In this document: positions 5,229 through 6,645 of the stretch, one piece after another
Layout: every line of letters begins with the position of its first letter
How positions within the stretch are numbered: the stretch's first letter is position 1
From: Treponema sp.
GTDB lineage: Bacteria > Spirochaetota > Spirochaetia > Treponematales > Breznakiellaceae
Length of the DNA: 6,645 bases
NCBI GenBank assembly: GCA_009780545.1
Contig: WQZW01000084.1
Coordinates: forward strand, 1 to 6,645
Direction of reading: 5' to 3'
Translations under genes and position numbers: made by a program
Notes under the pieces: generated by a model
The model's input: only the letters and a program-made list of their open reading frames with translations
What the model was told of the DNA's origin: nothing
Databases searched by the model: none

Positions 5229-6645
5229 ATGACAAACAAATTCGACAAAACCAATTGGTATCTGGCCGCAGGACTTTTTACGCTGGCATTTTTTGTCAGC
5301 CTGACTTCATTTTTGAATCCCTTTGGACTTAACAGAATAGAAGACGACACGTCCGTTTATTTGACCATCGCCCGCGGAATAACCGAAGGAAACGTTCCGT
5401 ACCGTGATTTTTTTGACAACAAAGGGCCGCTTGTATATTTGATAAGCGCTTTGGGGTTGCGCTTTGGCGGCTTTACCGGGGTATGGATTATTCAGCTTGG
5501 CTTTCTGTGCGTATCGGTTTTCTTTGCGTATAAAATTTCGCTGTTTTTTGCGGCACGTTTTTCGGCATTTCTTGCCGTCGTTTTTTCGTTTTTGATTTTT
5601 CGGATGTTTTACATCGAAACCGCAGGCCCCGGCGATTATTCCATGCCGTTTGTGCTTATCTCCCTGTACATACTTGTAAAATACTATTTTTCACATGCCG
5701 AACCTTCAAAATTTGCGTTGGTTATTTTTGGCTTTTGTTTTGCTTCGGCCGTCCTGATGGGCATTAACATGGCTTCGCTGTGGTTTGTTTTTTGCCCGGT
5801 TATTATCATTGAAAAAATTGTCAAACGCAATTATTTTTCGCTGTTAAGATACGCAACGTTTTTTATCGCAGGTTTTTTAATCGTATTTATTCCGATCATG
5901 CTTTATTTGCACGTTAACAACGCAATATCCGATTTTATCGGGCAATATATATTCAGCGGAAGTGCAAGAGCCTTCAGCGGTTTTTCGATCAAGGATACTT
6001 CCAACAGCTTTTTTGCGATAATTCAGAAGAACTATAGTTTTATTCCGTTGGTTGCAGGCGCATTCTGGATACTGACAAATTTCAAGAGTGGCCGGATATT
6101 TTTTTATTCGGGATTTTTTCTTGCTTACATCCTTGTCGTTTTGTTCCATGCGGTAATCGGAAGGCCCGGCGATCATTACAATATGCCGTTGCTGCCCTTT
6201 ATAGTTCCCGCCCTTGCGTTTTTTGTTCAAAGTATTTCTCCCTTTTTTTCGTCCCTAAAATACCGGAAAGCCGCACTTGTGGTCTTTTTATCCATAGTAT
6301 TTTCCAACGAGATTATCACCGCGCTGTGGAGAACCGCCGTCATAACAACGGATCGTTCGCGAATTGAAATGCTTGAGATTGGAAGACTGATTGACCGGAA
6401 TACCGTGGAAGGCGAAACGATAATCAGCCTGGGGCGAGACCGCTTTATTTACCTTTACACGGATCGTAGGCCGGCATCACGGTTTATTTACCAATTGTCG
6501 GGAGCGCAATTTTACCCGGGAACGATACCGGAATTTATCAACGATATTAAAGATACTCCCCCCCCCCCCCCCAAAAATTCCCTAAAAAAAAATATCCCAC
6601 GACACAACAATTTTTTCCCCCATTGGAAACCCCCCCAAAAAGGAG
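5229..6645 (+). CDS. GT-C (GT39/ArnT-like) membrane glycosyltransferase, C-terminus lost at the right edge
   Basis: A polytopic integral-membrane protein read for 443 residues before the sequence degrades. Such enzymes use a polyprenyl-phosphate sugar on the outer side of the membrane to glycosylate a lipid, polysaccharide or protein. The first helix (about 11-30) leads into an acidic loop with EDD (38-40), the expected catalytic acidic position in the first external loop. PYRDFFDNKGPLVYL (57-71) then follows, very typical of GT39-like proteins. ETAGPGDYSMP (130-140) and GRPGDHYNMPLLPF (311-324) mark later loops. About nine or ten hydrophobic segments fill residues 11-370. A soluble external tail begins near 375. 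AGGA (5214-5217) lies 11 nt before the ATG, and the gene starts 3 nt after the GtrA stop. From 6558 the frame stays open but encodes a Pro run and unlikely sequence, so the true end is unknown. The class is secure; sugar and acceptor are not predictable. Confidence 0.85.
   Translation, partial: MTNKFDKTNWYLAAGLFTLAFFVSLTSFLNPFGLNRIEDDTSVYLTIARGITEGNVPYRDFFDNKGPLVYLISALGLRFGGFTGVWIIQLGFLCVSVFFAYKISLFFAARFSAFLAVVFSFLIFRMFYIETAGPGDYSMPFVLISLYILVKYYFSHAEPSKFALVIFGFCFASAVLMGINMASLWFVFCPVIIIEKIVKRNYFSLLRYATFFIAGFLIVFIPIMLYLHVNNAISDFIGQYIFSGSARAFSGFSIKDTSNSFFAIIQKNYSFIPLVAGAFWILTNFKSGRIFFYSGFFLAYILVVLFHAVIGRPGDHYNMPLLPFIVPALAFFVQSISPFFSSLKYRKAALVVFLSIVFSNEIITALWRTAVITTDRSRIEMLEIGRLIDRNTVEGETIISLGRDRFIYLYTDRRPASRFIYQLSGAQFYPGTIPEFINDIKDTPPPPPKNSLKKNIPRHNNFFPHWKPPQKG
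6558..6645. other. Degraded contig-end sequence (15-C run and C/A homopolymers)
   Basis: A run of 15 C at 6558-6572 is followed by repeated runs of A, T and C up to the edge, unlike anything before it. The preceding glycosyltransferase frame breaks in meaning here: a Pro run, then Lys/Asn/Pro-rich residues. It still meets no stop. This is most easily read as low-quality read ends assembled at a contig tip, not a biological repeat. Confidence 0.8.

Noticed and set aside
5877..6230. Minus-strand 117-codon ORF inside the GT-C gene
   Set aside because: It is antisense to a clearly coding membrane-protein frame and has no promoter, ribosome-binding site or recognisable domain.
6558..6645. Homopolymer-rich end as a phase-variable C-tract
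   Set aside because: Phase-variable tracts are single runs in otherwise normal sequence. Here many C, A and T runs occur together exactly at the contig tip, which points to sequencing or assembly error.

Overview
The window is chromosomal bacterial DNA with six confident genes. Three housekeeping-type genes lie on the minus strand on the left. Three surface-glycan-type genes lie on the plus strand on the right. The organism cannot be fixed from the sequence. It is a bacterium with a phosphotransferase-type regulator, a molybdenum-cofactor pathway and polyprenyl-phosphate-sugar glycosylation. The arrangement and the near-consensus sigma70 promoters would fit a spirochaete (Treponema-like), but that is a low-confidence guess.

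Left part. The N-terminal two thirds of a moeA-type molybdopterin molybdotransferase runs off the left edge (784 to 1, minus). It is followed by about 470 bp without a confident gene. This gap is clearly less GC-rich than its flanks and holds one weakly supported 84-codon ORF with a ribosome-binding site (805-1059, plus) and a small hairpin. Next come a 736-aa U32-family protein (3462-1252, minus) and, 9 bp upstream of it, a PtsN/fructose-type EIIA protein (3918-3472, minus). These two almost certainly form one operon.

Right part. Transcribed divergently from 4090 is a tight three-gene cassette. It comprises a polyprenol-phosphate mannose/glucose synthase (DPM1/GtrB type), a GtrA-family membrane protein overlapping it by ATGA, and a GT-C (GT39-like) membrane glycosyltransferase 3 bp further on, which is cut by the right edge. 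Together they make, probably flip, and use a lipid-linked sugar, a plan resembling the phage/Shigella gtr modules. Sampled by eye, sequence lines here are near 40% GC against about 62% in the left genes, which suggests a separately acquired glycan locus.

The most interesting signal is the 171-bp divergent intergenic region (3919-4089). It carries two facing promoters with the same ten bases at the -35 (CTTGACATCG), the same 17-bp spacing and the same -10 (TACACT). Each is placed so close to its start codon that both mRNAs should be leaderless or nearly so. The last about 90 bp (from the 15-C run at 6558) look like degraded contig-end sequence rather than real DNA.
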